The position numbers and the translations under genes are program-made. A DNA stretch of 64,000 bases from Castanea sativa (taxonomy: Eukaryota > Streptophyta > Magnoliopsida > Fagales > Fagaceae). The DNA is taken from the NCBI RefSeq assembly GCF_040712315.1, contig NC_134023.1, positions 16,997,442 through 17,061,441 on the forward strand, written 5' to 3'. The stretch's first letter is position 1; each line of letters opens with the position of its first letter. This document shows positions 45,491-55,668 of this stretch, piece by piece. The notes beneath the pieces are model-generated. The model was not told where the DNA came from, made no database searches, and saw nothing but the letters and a program-made list of their open reading frames with translations.

Positions 45491-47729
45491 TTAAACGGAG
45501 GGGGCGTCAGCATTAGGGTCGTCCTGAGGGGGCTTCGTGGTGGCATCGTCTTTGACGTTGATGTCTTCTGAACTCGTCTGGAGAAGGGAGCTAGCAGAAC
45601 CACCAAGCTGGAGTTTGACAAGGCTAAAATCTACCTCGAGGAAGCGTTCAATGGCTTCCATACGAAAGTCTTCGAAGCCAGCAGCATAGTTCCTGTCCAA
45701 CAGATCAGTAAACTGGTTGGAAGCTTTGAATCCCTCCTCAGCTGCCTTTTTGGCGTCCTTAAGAAGGGTACTAAGCTCGTCATTTCTATTTTGAAAATGA
45801 TCTAGACGAGTGTCCTTCTCGATGATGTCAGCTCTCAGCTCCTCAACAAGATTTTGCAACCCCTTAACCTCGTCTATAGCCTTGCTTGCTCTCTCCGCCC
45901 ATTTTCTACAATCGTCCTTAACTTGCCGCAGCTTCATCTCAAGCTTGCCCCTCTCCTTGTCTATCGTCGTGGCTTGTCTAGACGCTGCTATGAACTTTGA
46001 CATGGCCTGTACGAACGATTAACAGTAATTAAACTTAAGATAACGGCCACAGCAAAATGTCAAGACAAGGTAAAAAATAGGGCTACATACCTTGAAGAGG
46101 TCATGAACAGAAGAATGCTCGAATTCCTTCAAAGACATATTATAGCAAGCAGCCACGTCCTTCTCGATGACAGATTTTTCAAATCTCTCCCAGGCTAAGT
46201 CCTCATTTTCAATCATGTTCACGGGGACCTTAGGACGAGTTTGAGGTGGAGCAGGAGAGATGACCTTTAGGGGGAAACACCAGCAGGTTTAGGCATTTCT
46301 ACGTCAACAATTTGTGCGGGAGGTGCACGGGAAATGGGGGGAGTAGTGCTTGGCTTAACAACCCCGGCCTTGGACGACCCATGCTTGGCTTTCTTGTACC
46401 CTCGACGACTCGGAAGATCTTCCAAGTTTAGATTCTTGGACAAGCTCTTCCTTTTATCCCCAGTTGAAAGACGAGGCTGGGACTCCTCAAGGGAAGGACG
46501 AGGTTGGGACTCTACAAGGTCAGGATGAGTCTGAGGCTCAACCTCTAACTCAACAACCTCGTCCATTATTTCTTTCCCCTTATTCTCCTTCATAGTAGCC
46601 ATTCCTGTAGAGAAATTTGTTACACTCACTTATAAAAATGAGAAGGAATCACTCAAATAGAAACTTACGTCTGCGCACTGTACACTCGTGGGCTAAAGCT
46701 TCAGGAGAAGGCTCAGGATCAAGTCCCCAGGTAGCGAGGCGTTGAAGAGTGACCAGGGAGTGGAATTCCCTTTCAGGATGAAGACGAGCCTTTTGAACAC
46801 GTCCAAGAAAAAACCTGTTCAAGGACTGTCGTTTAACACCTGCAAGAAAGAGGTCAAGAGTTAAATGATTATAAAACAACATGCATTGGAGGACGACGCA
46901 TAGTAATAAACATACCTTCAGGACGAAGGTTCCCTAAGTCTCCAGTATAGGGGCAAATGGATCCCTGCCAACCTCAACAGGGTGTCCTGCCCAGAAACCT
47001 GAAACGAAGAAAAACTCCGTCTTCCAGTTCCTATCTGACGTGACCAAAGACTTGATAATTCTACAATTTCTCCCTCTGGCTGTAAATTGATAAAAACCAC
47101 AGGATTGACTAATTTCTGAGGGTTGTAGCAATAGAGGAACTCGTCCACGGTGAGAGGATTATCCCATTCAAATACCTCTCTCCACAAAATTTGCATAGAG
47201 ACAATTAGTCTCCATGCATTGGGATTAAGTTGACACAATCCTAAACCTAAACTAGTGAGTAATTCCCTAGAAAAAGCATTAAGAGGCAACCTAAGACCTC
47301 CTAAAAGATAGGCCTCATAAACTCCTACGCCAAAACGAGGCTGGCAACACCGTTCCTCATGGACGGCCAACCTAGGATTCAACTCGTCTGGGATTTGATA
47401 CCAACTCCTAAGGGACGCTAATTTTTGTCATCCGTCTTGGAAGAAACTTCCACAGCATAACTATAGATGGTTTCCACGTCGTCCTGAGGGATAGACGGGG
47501 GAGCACTCAACGAACCAGCTCCAGACCCAGATGCTGCTCTCGTCCTAAACTCTTCTTGAAGGACTTCCAAAGTGAACCCAAGGACCCCCGAGGTATATTC
47601 CTCGTCCGTGGTATTTCCCCCACTGCTACTATCACTAATAGAACCACTATAGCTAGAAAAATCATGATATTCGTCTATCTCTTTTTCAACACTATTACTA
47701 GACGAGGAGACGACATTTTCAGAAGACAT
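45491..47729 (-). pseudogene. Antisense multi-exon gene of the Tat element (putative gypsy-type transposon domain, coiled coil)
   Basis: Minus strand from 47729. An acidic Ser-rich start (MSSENVVSSSS) is followed by a domain with LRSWYQIPDE, FSRELLTSLGL, LNPNAWR and LTVDEFLYCY, as in the family Pfam names putative gypsy type transposon. Then come a basic region (RKSLSKN) and a charged coiled coil (46006-45491) ending at a stop. Introns are inferred at 46915-46840, 46668-46615 (54 nt, short) and 46090-46007, all GT-AG. Frame breaks near 47428, 47128 and 46267-46222 make this copy probably non-functional. Such antisense frames are known in Tat elements; their role is unknown. Confidence 0.78.
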
Positions 47730-47888
47730 CTTGAAAACTTAAGGAAAGCCTAAAGACGAGTGTAAAGAAAATACTTGGCTCTAGACGGAGGAAACTAGGA
47801 ATGCTGGAAGGCTTCTAGATGAGGTGCTAAGACAAGGATGTCAAAAAAGAAAATTTGGAACAATGCAAAGGGTATGGGAGGAATTCCA

Positions 47889-47898
47889 CTATATATAG
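47889..47898 (-). promoter_or_regulatory. TATA-like box for the antisense gene
   Basis: The minus strand reads CTATATATAG about 165 bp upstream of the antisense start at 47729. The old element has one in the corresponding place (3431-3440). Confidence 0.5.
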
Positions 47899-48097
47899 GT
47901 GTTGAAAGATGGTGTCTCAAATCGCGTGACCAGCCAAGACACGCCACGTGGTGTTCCCCTCGAAAAATTAAATCAACGTGGCAATTTACCAATGACATTA
48001 CGACACGTGACACACAAACAACTACATAAATGACACATGACCAAAGGATGACGTCAGCAGGCATACCTCCTAAACGACCCATGGACAAGGGGGCAAC

Positions 48098-48746
48098 TGA
48101 TGGGAATGATTTTTTGTGAACTCCAATATCGTCCATGGAGGTCGTCCTGGAGAAAACCAAGAAGATTAGAAACCTCGTCCAGACAGGAAGGTGCTTGGAC
48201 GAGATTAACATGGTCATGTGACAAAACCGCTGTCTCATCCAAGATTCGTCCACCTCGATCTGAATAAGGTCGTCCGTGGAGGGGACGACCTTCCATAGAA
48301 ATGACATGCTCGACTAAAGGATCTCTAGACGAGGAACCCTGGACGAGCCCTTGACACTTGGGAAAATTCTCGTGTACGAGTAACTCCAAATTACCCGTAT
48401 AACCTCCAGTGACCGTTATGTAAGAAAAATGCAACTCCTAAACGGTTGTGGAAGTTATACCCGAATCCTTACACCTCCTCAAATCCAGGGGAGGTTACAA
48501 GTTTGATAACTGTTCTTAGGACACTATATAAACGCTCATTCGGGCAAAACAAAGGTACGTTTTTACTTTTCCCAAAAAGTTGGAACTCCGAAAAGATAGA
48601 AAGAAAACTAACTTTGCCATCGGAGGATTCTTGGCCAGCGACCCAGTCACCTTTGATCACTTTTCTTTCTTTTTCAGGCCATCGAGAGAGCAAGTAGTCC
48701 TTTCAAGTCTGAAGCATCCAGTCTACTAATTTTCTTGGCATCATCA
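48098..48746 (+). repeat. 3' LTR of Tat element
   Basis: 649 bp, near-identical to the 5' LTR. Its first 60 bases are closer to the lone LTR at 50123 than to its own 5' partner. Confidence 0.93.
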
Positions 48747-48751
48747 GAAGA

Positions 48752-49240
48752 AATAAGCCTTAAGTTTGGATTGATGATCAAGAAAGCGAGGAAAAGGAAG
48801 TGCCTTGGTGAAAATAGTAGGAAGCCAATTAGAGATTGAGATTAAACGAACTTGAAAATATTTCATAAGTACTCTTTCGAGAACAAATATTTCCTAAGTG
48901 CTCATTGTAATTAACATGTTTTAAATATAAATAAACTTTTCTTGATATTTTATTTCTCTTTTACCTCAAAAAAAAAAAAAGTAAATATTTAATCATAATC
49001 ATTTTTTTAATTAATTTGAGGAAAAAGAAAGACATGACATAAAATTGATTTGGATAACATTTTTCCACATATTTAATGGTTCCAAAACCATAGCAATCAA
49101 AGAAAAAAAACGTTCCAAGACTTTGAATTTTCCAAGTATTTGGAAATTCCAAACATTAATAACGAAAGACTTGGTGAAAGGTAAGTAGGATTAAAGTCTT
49201 CTAATGATGTCACGGTTGAAAGACTGGCATATTAATGGCT
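48752..49240. repeat. Right flank of the Tat insertion; paralog of 37042-37550
   Basis: It continues the Copia remnant and following sequence interrupted at 43196. It ends at a junction AATGGCT shared with the next duplicated block. Confidence 0.88.
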
Positions 49241-50122
49241 TAAAAAGAGTGGTGATATTATTTTCTCCAATACAATTTTAAGAGATAAAGTTATTAATTA
49301 AACTTTTCTCAAGTGTTATTCTCGATGACTCTATGCCTTCCCCAAGCCCCTTCCAACAATTAGTTATTAGGTTTTACAAATTGCACCATCTAATTTTGTT
49401 TAAAATTCAATTCAGTCTTCTTATTTCACTTTTTTTGAAGTATTAGTGTTTTTTTTTTTTTTTTTGCTTTAAATTATTAAAAAAAAATTCTACTATTATT
49501 TAGGACAAAAAGTACATAAACCAGAAACCCAGACGTAGTTGGTAAGGCATCCTGTTGCAGCTATGCAGTTATTGGCAGTACACCAGTGCCAGTAGTGGTA
49601 GTAGAAGATCAGCCTTCCCCCCTTCTTTAACCCTTTCTCTTCCGAACTTCTTCTCCAAGTACTTTTCGAAATTACAGATTTTTAAAACTGTTACTACTTT
49701 TTATTTTCAATAAATAACCTTTTGAATTTCATGACTATTAGATTTTCGTAATATTTAATAATCTTAAAATATGAATGAACGGATACTGCTATTTGGCTAT
49801 GTTGGAAGACAAAACTGTCCTCTTTGCTTATTGTCTTCTTCTGTGATTCTACCTGTGGGGTCAAAATACAAATAAGGTAAATGAGCGTCACAGTTTATTT
49901 GTAAATTAGGGGGGAAATGGTTTACAAGGGGAGAACTACCAAGAAAAATAGAACTATAATAGTCACAACTGAAACTGAAAAGGAAAATGAAAAAGCTCTT
50001 TCTATTCTCGCCAGATGGACTGAGGTGGATGCAGTAATAACGCCAGAAATTTTATTCAAACTTCAAAGGGGCCAAACTTTATATATAAAAAAAATTCTTA
50101 AGTTAAAAATTGTAATATAAAT
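49234..50122 (+). repeat. Segmental duplication block, copy 2
   Basis: Matches 41409-42332 along its length, with small indels; for example, extra sequence with CCAGTAGTGG-like repeats near 49583-49610. Confidence 0.9.
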
Positions 50123-50770
50123 TGATGGGAATGATTTTTTGTGAACTCCAATATCGTCCATGGAGGTCGTCCTAGAGAAAACCAGGAAGATTAGAAACCT
50201 CGTCCATACAGGAAGGTGCTTGGACGAGATTAACATGGTCATGTGACAGAACCACTGTCTCGTCCAAGATTCGTCCACCTCGATCTGAATAAGGTCGTCC
50301 ATGGAGGGGACGACCTTCCATAGAAATGACACTCTCGACTAAAGGATCTCTGGACGAGGAACCCTGGACGAGCCTTTGACACTTGGGAAAATTCTCGTGT
50401 ACGAGTAACTCCGAATTACCCGTATAACCTCCAGTGACCGTTATGTAAGAAAAATGCAACTCCTAAACGGTTGTGGAAGTTATACCCGAACCCTTACACC
50501 TCCTCAAATCCAGGGGAGGTTACAAGTTTGATAACTGTTCTTAGGACACTATATAAACGCTCATTCAGGCAAAACAAATGTACGTTTTTACTTTTCCCAA
50601 AAAGTTGGAACTTCGAAAAGATAGAAAGAAAACTAACTTTGCAATCAGAGGATTCTTAGCTGGCGACCGGTCACCTTTGATCGCTTTTCTTTCTTTTTCA
50701 GGCCATCGAGAGAGCAAGTAGTCATTTCAAGTCCGAAACATCCAGCCTACTGATTTTCTTGACATCATCA
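50123..50770 (+). mobile_element. Lone Tat LTR without target duplication
   Basis: 648 bp, TGATGGGA..CATCATCA, same family as 43197 and 48098. Its right flank (GAAGAAATAAGCCC, 50771 on) is the same as that of the 3' LTR at 48746. Its left flank is duplication block sequence (TAATATAAAT), so this is not a simple solo LTR. Confidence 0.92.
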
Positions 50771-50885
50771 GAAGAAATAAGCCCTTAGTTTGGATTGATG
50801 ATCAAGAAAGCGAGGAAAAGGAAGTGCCTTGGTGAAAATAGCAGGAAGTTAATTAGAGATTGAGATTAAACGAACTTGAAAAAAT
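50771..50885. repeat. Third copy of the Copia-remnant flank
   Basis: Matches 37037-37150 and 48747-48860, then diverges near 50885. Confidence 0.88.
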
Positions 50886-50894
50886 AAGAAGTGC

Positions 50895-51052
50895 TACGTC
50901 AACAACATTTTTATAATACTTTCACAACAAACCTTAGGTGGTAAGTTGTTACTAGTTTTAATTTGAAGCCACCACTAGAATTACTTTTTTTTCCACTAAT
51001 AATAACTTTCCACTTAGAATTTGTTGTGAAAATATCATGAACATAACATTTT
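50895..51052. mobile_element. Foldback MITE
   Basis: The left segment with ATACTTTCACAACAAA pairs with the right segment TTTGTTGTGAAAATATC. The arms are about 30 bp with mismatches, and there is no coding frame. Confidence 0.6.
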
Positions 51053-51064
51053 CATATAAAAAAA

Positions 51065-51660
51065 GGCGAAAACACCATTTTGGTCCCTACATTTTGAGGT
51101 CACAGTCAATTTGGTCCCTACATTTTGCCAACAGTCAATTTAGTCTTTGTTTTTTTCAACTTGTAATTAATTTGGTCTCTACCATTAACTTTTAACGGAA
51201 AATGCCTACGTGGCAAATGGATTGTACAATTGACACATTTAATATTGAAAGATTAAATAAAATGCTGATATGTCCAAATTTTATTCGCCACTTCAGTGAT
51301 TAACTGTCAAAAAAATACACATCAAAAAAATAAAATAAAAAATTACAAGGATGAATTTAAGGAATTAAATTAATTAAGTAATTTTTCAATTTTCTTTTAC
51401 TTTCTTCGGAACCAAAGTGCAACCCTGATACACACAACCAATTGAAATAATCAAAATAGCTTACATCTTCATTTCTCATTCTCACCTCCACCGGCCACCT
51501 CGTAAGTTTATATTGTTTTAATTGAAGTGAATGAATTTCATTGATAAAAGTAAGCTTTCATTTCCGGATTGGCAATGTTTAGAAAAATGATATTTGTTTG
51601 ATTTTCTTGGGAAACAAACTTGTTTTTAGTATTGAATTTTCCAGAAAACACATCAAAGAC

Positions 51661-51701
<41 letters not shown>

Positions 51702-52396
51702 TACACAAGAAGATCATTATTATTGTATTAGCGATCGGATCCTCACAAGCCTCGATTGGATCAAATCCGAAAAGGATCATCAATCTCTGGCTCTGGCATA
51801 TGCGCACTGCGTGTACGAAAGATCAAGCTTGAAGACATGAAGGCCATTAGGAATTTCACAGATCTTTCATGGAACTGTAGCAATCTTCTGGCAAAACCAT
51901 CTTTATCTGAATCAGATGTGTTATCTATTGATGAATTGGTGTTGTCAGATCTGGTTTTTTAGGCGGATTTAGATTCGTTTTGTGTAAGGTTCTGATTCCT
52001 TGAATTGGGATGAAAAATTGTGTACTGGGTTGGTGTTTGGTTGTCAAGAAGTCCAAGAAAAAGTTAAAATTTTATTGAATAAATTTTTATTTTGTTTGGT
52101 TAATTTAATTCTTTAAATTTATCCTTTCAATTTATTTTTCTGAAGTGTATGTTTTTTTGCCAGTTAATCACTAACATGGCCAATAAAATTTAGACATATT
52201 AGCATTTTATTTAATTTTTTAATATTAAATGTGTCAATTGTGCAATCAATTTGCCACGTAAGCATTTTTCATTAAAAGTTAACGGTAAGGATCAAATTGA
52301 CTACAAGTTGAAAATAAAATGGACTAAATTGATTGTTACTAAAATGTATAGACCAAATTGACCTCAAAATGTAGGAAACAAAATGGTGTTTTTGCC
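51065..52396. mobile_element. Mutator-like element with ~330-bp inverted repeats
   Basis: The left end GGCGAAAACACCATTTTGG and the right end (complement GGCAAAAACACCATTTTG) continue pairing to about 51395 and 52070. The 9-bp flanks ATAAAAAAA and TTAAAAAAA agree at eight positions. The ~675-bp centre has no transposase and holds a TTA microsatellite (51664-51702) plus short open frames such as one with LEDMKAIRNFTDLSWN (51756-51962). The centre may be captured host DNA (Pack-MULE type), which is inference. Confidence 0.75.
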
Positions 52397-52405
52397 TTAA
52401 AAAAA

Positions 52406-53276
52406 AAGCCCCATTACTTAAAAATTGACATATCATTATTTCATTAAATACTTGGGCAAGAAAACTAAAGGAAGTTAACAGAGGAACAAATAACGTTCAT
52501 TTTTTTTAAGTTTAGAGACCAACTAGCCTCATCACACGCGCAAAGCATATGCTATAAAATTTAAAAATTTTAAAAAAAAAATTTTAAAGTATGCAGAATG
52601 ACTGACTTTTTGAACAGAGTTTCCCTTATCAAATGAACAAGAACATTACAAAAATTTATCAAAAATAAAACTTTTACACTTTGCATTTCTTTTCTTTTCT
52701 TTTTTTCTTTTTTGAAAAACGAGGATATCTAGACCTCTTCGGGTATTTGACTGTTCTCTCGAGTGTATGCAGTCATCATCCCATCCCACACACATCAGAT
52801 TATTATAGGAAAGAATCTCATAGGAGTGGCCCCATTTCCATAATGTTGATGAGAGAAATATCATAACATCTTTGGAACCACTAAGATAACCCCTGGGGGT
52901 TTACACTCTACATTTCTAACAAAGGAGACCTGGGTGTTTTGGTATTCACACGAGGACCACTTGATATGGCTGAACCTTTTGCTATTGAAGAGGTGTGTTG
53001 GATGCATTGGCTTGGTGAAAGTCTCTCAACAGTTGTACCTCCTCCTCCTCTAATAATTGAGAAAGTTGGTTTTGAATGCCGTCATAGATAAAAAGGTTAA
53101 GGGTGTTCCATATGTAATGGTGTGAAAGCTTTTGGAGTATATTTTTGGTTAGAGAAAAAAAGTCATCTAACATTTTCTAGGCAATGAACAAATTACAAAC
53201 TAACCAACAAAATTGAACATAATAAATTTGCAAACAAAAATTAATGAAAAGACCTTTGAATGAATTATGGAATGTA
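52406..53276. other. No gene seen
   Basis: AT-rich with poly-T/C runs; no frame resembles a known protein. Confidence 0.5.
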
Positions 53277-53281
53277 GCATC

Positions 53282-54645
53282 TGTTGGAAAAACTGGTTTT
53301 GTATCTCATACAAAACACATAGCGGAAGCAACAAACAATGATCTATTTCATTCATGATTGATAATGTGCACTATGTAAATTTCAGAATTTAAGAACAAGA
53401 TAGCGTACCTTGGTGTGGTGAAATTCAAAACCAAAGATTGAAGTACTCGAGAATACTTTTAATCTTCACTCCAATTCCACTTTACGCCCAAGATGTGTGG
53501 TCTCTCAATCAGTTTTCAAAGGGAGAATGAAAGTGTGTCTCACTCTCACATACACACCATTTCTTATATCACTATTAAAAAATTTGTATGTTTCTCCCTT
53601 TATAACTAACTGATTATCTAATTGAGCTGGCCTATTAGGCCTTTCCAATTGGGCTTTAGTGTGTGGCTTGGAGTGGAACTAAAATGGACCAATAAGACAC
53701 TAGCTCCAATGGGCCTTGGGATTTTCCGTCAACTCTTGACAAGTCCAAAGTTACCATTAACTATATTTAATACCACTATATAAATATAATTGCACTCTAA
53801 TCCTTATTAACAAATTATATCCCAAGACTTTATTATACATGAAACTCCTTGGTAAAATATTCGTAGTAATACAAAGTCATAAATATAGACTGCCACTTTG
53901 AAAATTACTACATCTTAATCCTTGAATACACAGTTTAATCCTTTAAGTTATTCATCATATCTTTACTAAAGTGGTTAGGCCTAACACTCTGAATAACCAA
54001 ACTCAATAAACTTATCTCAATGGAATATTTTATATCTCCGTTAAGAGATTATGAATTCCATCTTGAGAATATATGTTCCATCAACACTAAATGTGGGTGC
54101 TCAACATACTGATGTTTTGACCGTTACTTTAAATCTCACTCCTGATATATCAAAGCAACCTACACTTCATGATCAGGTCCATTATTCTCTCAGGATTAAG
54201 AGTTCTTGCAAATAGAAGTCGTGAGATTTATTATTCATTTGACAATCGTTAGGAGAATAATAAATCTCATAACGGTCCAGTTTAATATGTTTTAACTCTA
54301 TAAACATATCAACATATCAACTAGAAGTCTCTACTTCCATGATCAAGACAAATCATCTTAGTTGATACGTTATAGTCTTCGCAGATGAAATGTCCAATTT
54401 CATCACCGACTACGAACTATAAATTCTAAGTTTACAAAGAATTTGTGACTTATATTTTTGTGACTAAATCACATAAATCACATACTATGCATCTCATGGA
54501 CTATATGATAATGTCCAAATATTCATGTTACCATTATTTTAAATAATAATAAAACAATTTTATTAATCACAATATTATACATAATGTCATACATAATATC
54601 ATACATAGCATCATATAATAGAATTTAAGGGCACTAATCCTAACA
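53282..54645 (+). mobile_element. Solo LTR, 1364 bp
   Basis: Starts TGTTGGAAAAACTGG, ends ATCCTAACA, with GCATC duplicated at 53277-53281 and 54646-54650. The end motif is like the solo LTR at 31848-33851, but the bodies were not seen to match. Probably Copia. Confidence 0.82.
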
Positions 54646-54650
54646 GCATC

Positions 54651-55668
54651 TAGTTAAACAAATCACCCAAAATTCCAAGAACCCTTGCTTTTCTCTCACG
54701 TTTTTGGAGAAACATTAGGAAAGAACAATATACTAATTTCATTATCATTTTGTTGAAACCAAAAAAGTAGAGATAGAGAGAAAGAGCCTACCCAATTGAT
54801 CTTATATTAAGGTTGTAATCCAAAAAAATATTCAGTGATTTAATGTAAAGAAAATCACTAAAAAAATGAAACTACATAGTTTTAAAGTCATTAACGAAAC
54901 ATATCTGGCAGAGGCTAACAGGGAGACTGAATTAAATAAAATTGAACCTAAGAGGACTAAATTAAACCAAAGTAAAGTTAGAAGACATTATTGAATTTTA
55001 AATAAAGTTAGAAAGTGCAATTTGTAATTTAGCCTTTTTTTTTTTTGTCTCTTTCAATAATTCAATAGTTGGAGTGGACGAATTTAAACCTTAAAGATGT
55101 TCATTCTTGGTTGAAATCATTAGATTGTGTCAAATTGTCAATTGAACTAGGAGACTTTTGGTCTATTCTAAGATCAATCATGTCATCATGTGCAGTAGAG
55201 TGGCATTGGGGCTCATGGGGTCATATATAATGCCTCATGAGTCATGAAACAAAATTTTCCTGCTTGTATTAAAGCTTGGGCTAATGAATTCGGTGACCAT
55301 TTTTCAAGTCCAATGTCCCTCTCTCCATGGCCGAAAAGTTGTTTCAGCCCAAAAAGGAAAAGGACTCCTATTTTCCTTTTTGGGCCCCATTAACATTATG
55401 CACTTTCAAATTTCAAAATGGGCAACGGTCATCTATTCCAAATAACTCAGATTCATCCTCAAAACGAAATCAACGGCATCCCAAAAGCAAGTAACCAATA
55501 CTTTCCCTTTTTACTCTCTCTCTCTCTCTGTAGAGATTCAAAAGCATTTGAGTTCTTTCTTTCTCTCCCTTGTATTTTTCTCTTTCTTTTTTCAAAAACC
55601 CAACTCAACTCTTTTTATCGCTCTCATTCAAAAAACAGTCATAAATACATTTTTAAGTTTTAACAACA
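54651..55668. other. Upstream region and 5' UTR of the kinesin gene
   Basis: No frame recognised. CT-rich leader sequence from about 55500 (including a CTCTCT run at 55515-55529) fits a plant 5' UTR ahead of the ATG at 55669. The transcription start was not fixed. Confidence 0.5.

Larger units (their letters stand above)
43197..48746 (+). mobile_element. Tat-type Ty3/gypsy element, internally deleted, with target duplication
   Basis: The 5550-bp element has LTRs at 43197-43844 and 48098-48746 and a perfect GAAGA duplication (43192-43196 and 48747-48751). The empty site is visible in the paralogous copy at 37037-37041. A primer site follows the 5' LTR, and a polypurine tract AAGGGGGCAAC precedes the 3' LTR. 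Gag, protease, reverse transcriptase and RNase H are missing: the leader passes within about 100 bp into the end of integrase. The pol tail is followed by an antisense multi-exon gene. Non-autonomous. Confidence 0.92.

Noticed and set aside
51598..51840. Leu-rich or Tyr-rich membrane peptide
   Set aside because: The hydrophobic run is a TTA microsatellite read in different frames.
52510..52560. Possible Helitron-like motif with CTAGCCTCATCACACGCGCA, similar to segments near 11047 and 24436
   Set aside because: The shared words are too short and no Helitron end structure could be drawn.
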